Below are positions 22,058-23,277 of a stretch of 23,277 nt of DNA, piece by piece (within the stretch, counting starts at the first letter, position 1; each line of letters starts with the position of its first letter). Source of the stretch: Candidatus Poseidoniaceae archaeon (GTDB lineage Archaea; Thermoplasmatota; Poseidoniia; Poseidoniales; Poseidoniaceae). A program made the position numbers and the translations under genes. The notes beneath the pieces were generated by a model. That model searched no databases, was not told the origin of the DNA, and saw nothing but the letters and a program-made list of their open reading frames with translations. The stretch is from NCBI GenBank assembly GCA_013330925.1, contig DUHJ01000107.1, forward strand, positions 11,176 through 34,452. The letters are read 5' to 3'.

Positions 22058-23077
22058 TCAGCCGAACAGGTCTCCAAGGCCGCCGAAGCTGGCTTCCTCT
22101 TCTTCCTCTTCCTCGTCCTCGGCCGCCTCGGCTGGGGCGGTTTCGGTGCTCTCGGCGACGGCGACCGTGGCGGCAGCAGCGTCAGCTGCAGCCCCCAGCA
22201 TGGCCGCCAACTCGTCGTCGAGGGCGGAGGAATCGAGCGATCCCGCGACGCCCATGGCGGCGCGGTGAGCGCGGCCAAGCAGGTGCGGGAGGGTCGTGGT
22301 CGAGATGTGAGCCACCTCGAGGGCCACGGCCAGGGCTTCCGAGGAAGCCTTCGCGAGCAGGGTTGGGGTGGTCTCGGGCGTGAACCATCCGACGTGGCAG
22401 GCGACGTTGAACGCGCCAGCCGCAAAGCCGATCAAATCGGAGCGGAAGGTCTCGAAGTCGATGTCGAGCACGTCGGGGCGGAAAATGACGCCATCTTCGT
22501 ACGTTCCAATCAAGCGGAGGCCCGTGACGATGGGGTTGATGCCAATCTTGCCGAGCATCATTCCGAGGTCGCCCTCGAATCCTTCGCCTTCCTTCAGGAC
22601 CACGGTTTCCTTCTGAATGTGGACGCTTCCGCCCATGATCTTCGCGGGAATCCCAACGGAGTTCAGTTCACCGACGATCGGACCGGGGGGCATGCCCGTG
22701 TCCATCTTTTCCACGACGATGTCGTGAGGGGCGATGTCACCGGGCTTGGCGGCACGGCCGGCTTCGGTGGCTTTGAGGTCCGTGAAGAGCTCGAAGGAGT
22801 TCTTGGCGCTGGTGGACACGATGGCCGGCTGGACGGCCCCTTCGAACAGGGAGTTGAGGGTGTCGAGGTCCTTTCCGCTGTTTTCCCAAGCAAGGCGCAT
22901 CAGGCGCTTCTTGGCGACACGGATGTCCATGTCGTCACGGAGGGATTTGCGCATCTGGATCATCGTGTCCGCGGGAACCCCGTGGATGTCGATGACCGCA
23001 ATGGTGTCACCGGACGAGATGAGGGACTCAAGGTCGGCGACGGTGTCGCGCTTCCAGGACACGACCTTGGGAATCAC
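22058..23077 (-). CDS. rpl10: Ribosomal protein L10 (acidic P0)
   Basis: A 339-residue archaeal P0, the stalk base that binds 23S rRNA and anchors L12 dimers. The N-terminal RNA-binding domain includes SWKRDTVADLESLI, IDIHGVPADTMIQMRKSLR (about 29-47) and KKRLMRLAW (56-64). The archaeal/eukaryotic insertion domain follows (GMPPGPIVGELNSVGIPAKI and HIQKETVVLKEG). Later come the spine helices for L12 binding, an Ala-rich stretch, a long Glu run and a terminal FGGLGDLFG nearly identical in type to that of L12. The start is GTG, overlapping the rpl1 stop as GTGA (23074-23077), indicating translational coupling. Length is normal for archaea. Confidence 0.97.
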   Translation of the reverse strand: MIPKVVSWKRDTVADLESLISSGDTIAVIDIHGVPADTMIQMRKSLRDDMDIRVAKKRLMRLAWENSGKDLDTLNSLFEGAVQPAIVSTSAKNSFELFTDLKATEAGRAAKPGDIAPHDIVVEKMDTGMPPGPIVGELNSVGIPAKIMGGSVHIQKETVVLKEGEGFEGDLGMMLGKIGINPIVTGLRLIGTYEDGVIFRPDVLDIDFETFRSDLIGFAAGAFNVACHVGWFTPETTPTLLAKASSEALAVALEVAHISTTTLPHLLGRAHRAAMGVAGSLDSSALDDELAAMLGAAADAAAATVAVAESTETAPAEAAEDEEEEEEEASFGGLGDLFG

Positions 23078-23277
23078 GCGGCCACCTCCACCTTGACGGA
23101 CGGACCCATGGTCGTCTTGACGTAGAGCGAACGGATGTTGTTTGGACCGCGTTCCAGACGGGTCATCACACGCTTGTAGACTTCCATCGCGTTGGCGGTC
23201 AACTCATCCAAGGATTGGTTGGCGGTGCCAAAGATGGCGTGGAAGGTCATCTTGTCTCCGGACTTCACCACAACGGT
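23074..23277 (-). CDS. rpl1: Ribosomal protein L1 (5' partial)
   Basis: The C-terminal 67 residues of L1; the frame is open to the right window edge, so the roughly 150 N-terminal residues are missing. The visible part (KMTFHAIFGTANQSLDELTA, then MEVYKRVMTRLERGPNNIRS and YVKTTMGPSVKVEV) matches the end of domain I of archaeal L1, including the TTMGPSVKV C-terminus. L1 forms the mobile stalk of the large subunit and, in several archaea, represses its own operon by binding its mRNA. Its stop overlaps the rpl10 start. rpl11 would be expected beyond the window edge. Confidence 0.95.
   Translation of the reverse strand, partial: TVVVKSGDKMTFHAIFGTANQSLDELTANAMEVYKRVMTRLERGPNNIRSLYVKTTMGPSVKVEVAA

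Noticed and set aside
21998..23125. A 375-codon plus-strand frame opposite rpl10
   Set aside because: The minus strand encodes a complete archaeal P0 protein in a conserved operon; the plus frame is a shadow.

Overview
This window looks like a piece of a GC-rich, tightly packed archaeal chromosome. Marine Group II Euryarchaeota (Candidatus Poseidoniia) is the most likely source. The archaeal evidence is: a ribosomal L1-L10(P0)-L12(P1) gene order with archaeal-type stalk proteins; a tRNA-Tyr with a C1:G72 first pair and an intron between positions 37 and 38; an archaeal-type FtsZ; a candidate PGF-CTERM sorting tail; and TATA-like boxes about 25 nt upstream of start codons, as expected for leaderless transcripts. 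The lineage assignment is inferred from gene content and protein style, not from a database search.

Layout. 1-3.9 kb: a cluster with a heme/iron flavour. A 5'-truncated HemY-type porphyrinogen oxidase (+) converges on ferrochelatase HemH (-). HemH diverges from a hemerythrin-like protein (+), which converges on a TPMT-type methyltransferase and a SOUL heme-binding protein (both -). 4.0-5.5 kb: a secreted lipoprotein esterase of the PHB-depolymerase/feruloyl-esterase type (+), a small orphan gene (+), and intron-containing tRNA-Tyr (-). 5.7-7.7 kb: ftsZ and a secreted protein with the PGF-CTERM-like tail (+). 7.7-13.7 kb: a four-gene minus-strand operon read as secreted M14 carboxypeptidase, NSS-family sodium symporter, anchored acidic coiled-coil protein, and hisS. 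13.8-16.1 kb: an MscS channel (+) and an unrecognised protein with two C-terminal membrane segments (-). 16.2-20.3 kb: uppS and a Nudix hydrolase (+), a DUF354-like predicted glycosyltransferase (-), then ridA and a phosphomannomutase/phosphoglucomutase (+). 20.3-23.3 kb (all -): an anchored exported protein of unknown function, an unknown soluble protein, then the ribosomal stalk operon rpl12-rpl10-rpl1. rpl1 is cut by the right edge.

How the genes fit together. The heme genes suggest a bacterial-style porphyrin route in an archaeon. The carboxypeptidase and symporter fit a cell that digests peptides outside and imports the products. UppS, the DUF354-like protein and the phosphohexomutase could feed lipid-linked glycan synthesis. 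No transposon, CRISPR array, prophage gene or plasmid function was seen. No gene-free stretch exceeds 300 bases; the longest are 5536-5735 (promoters for tRNA-Tyr and ftsZ) and 21578-21727 (palindromes downstream of rpl12). Several convergent genes abut or overlap at their stop codons.
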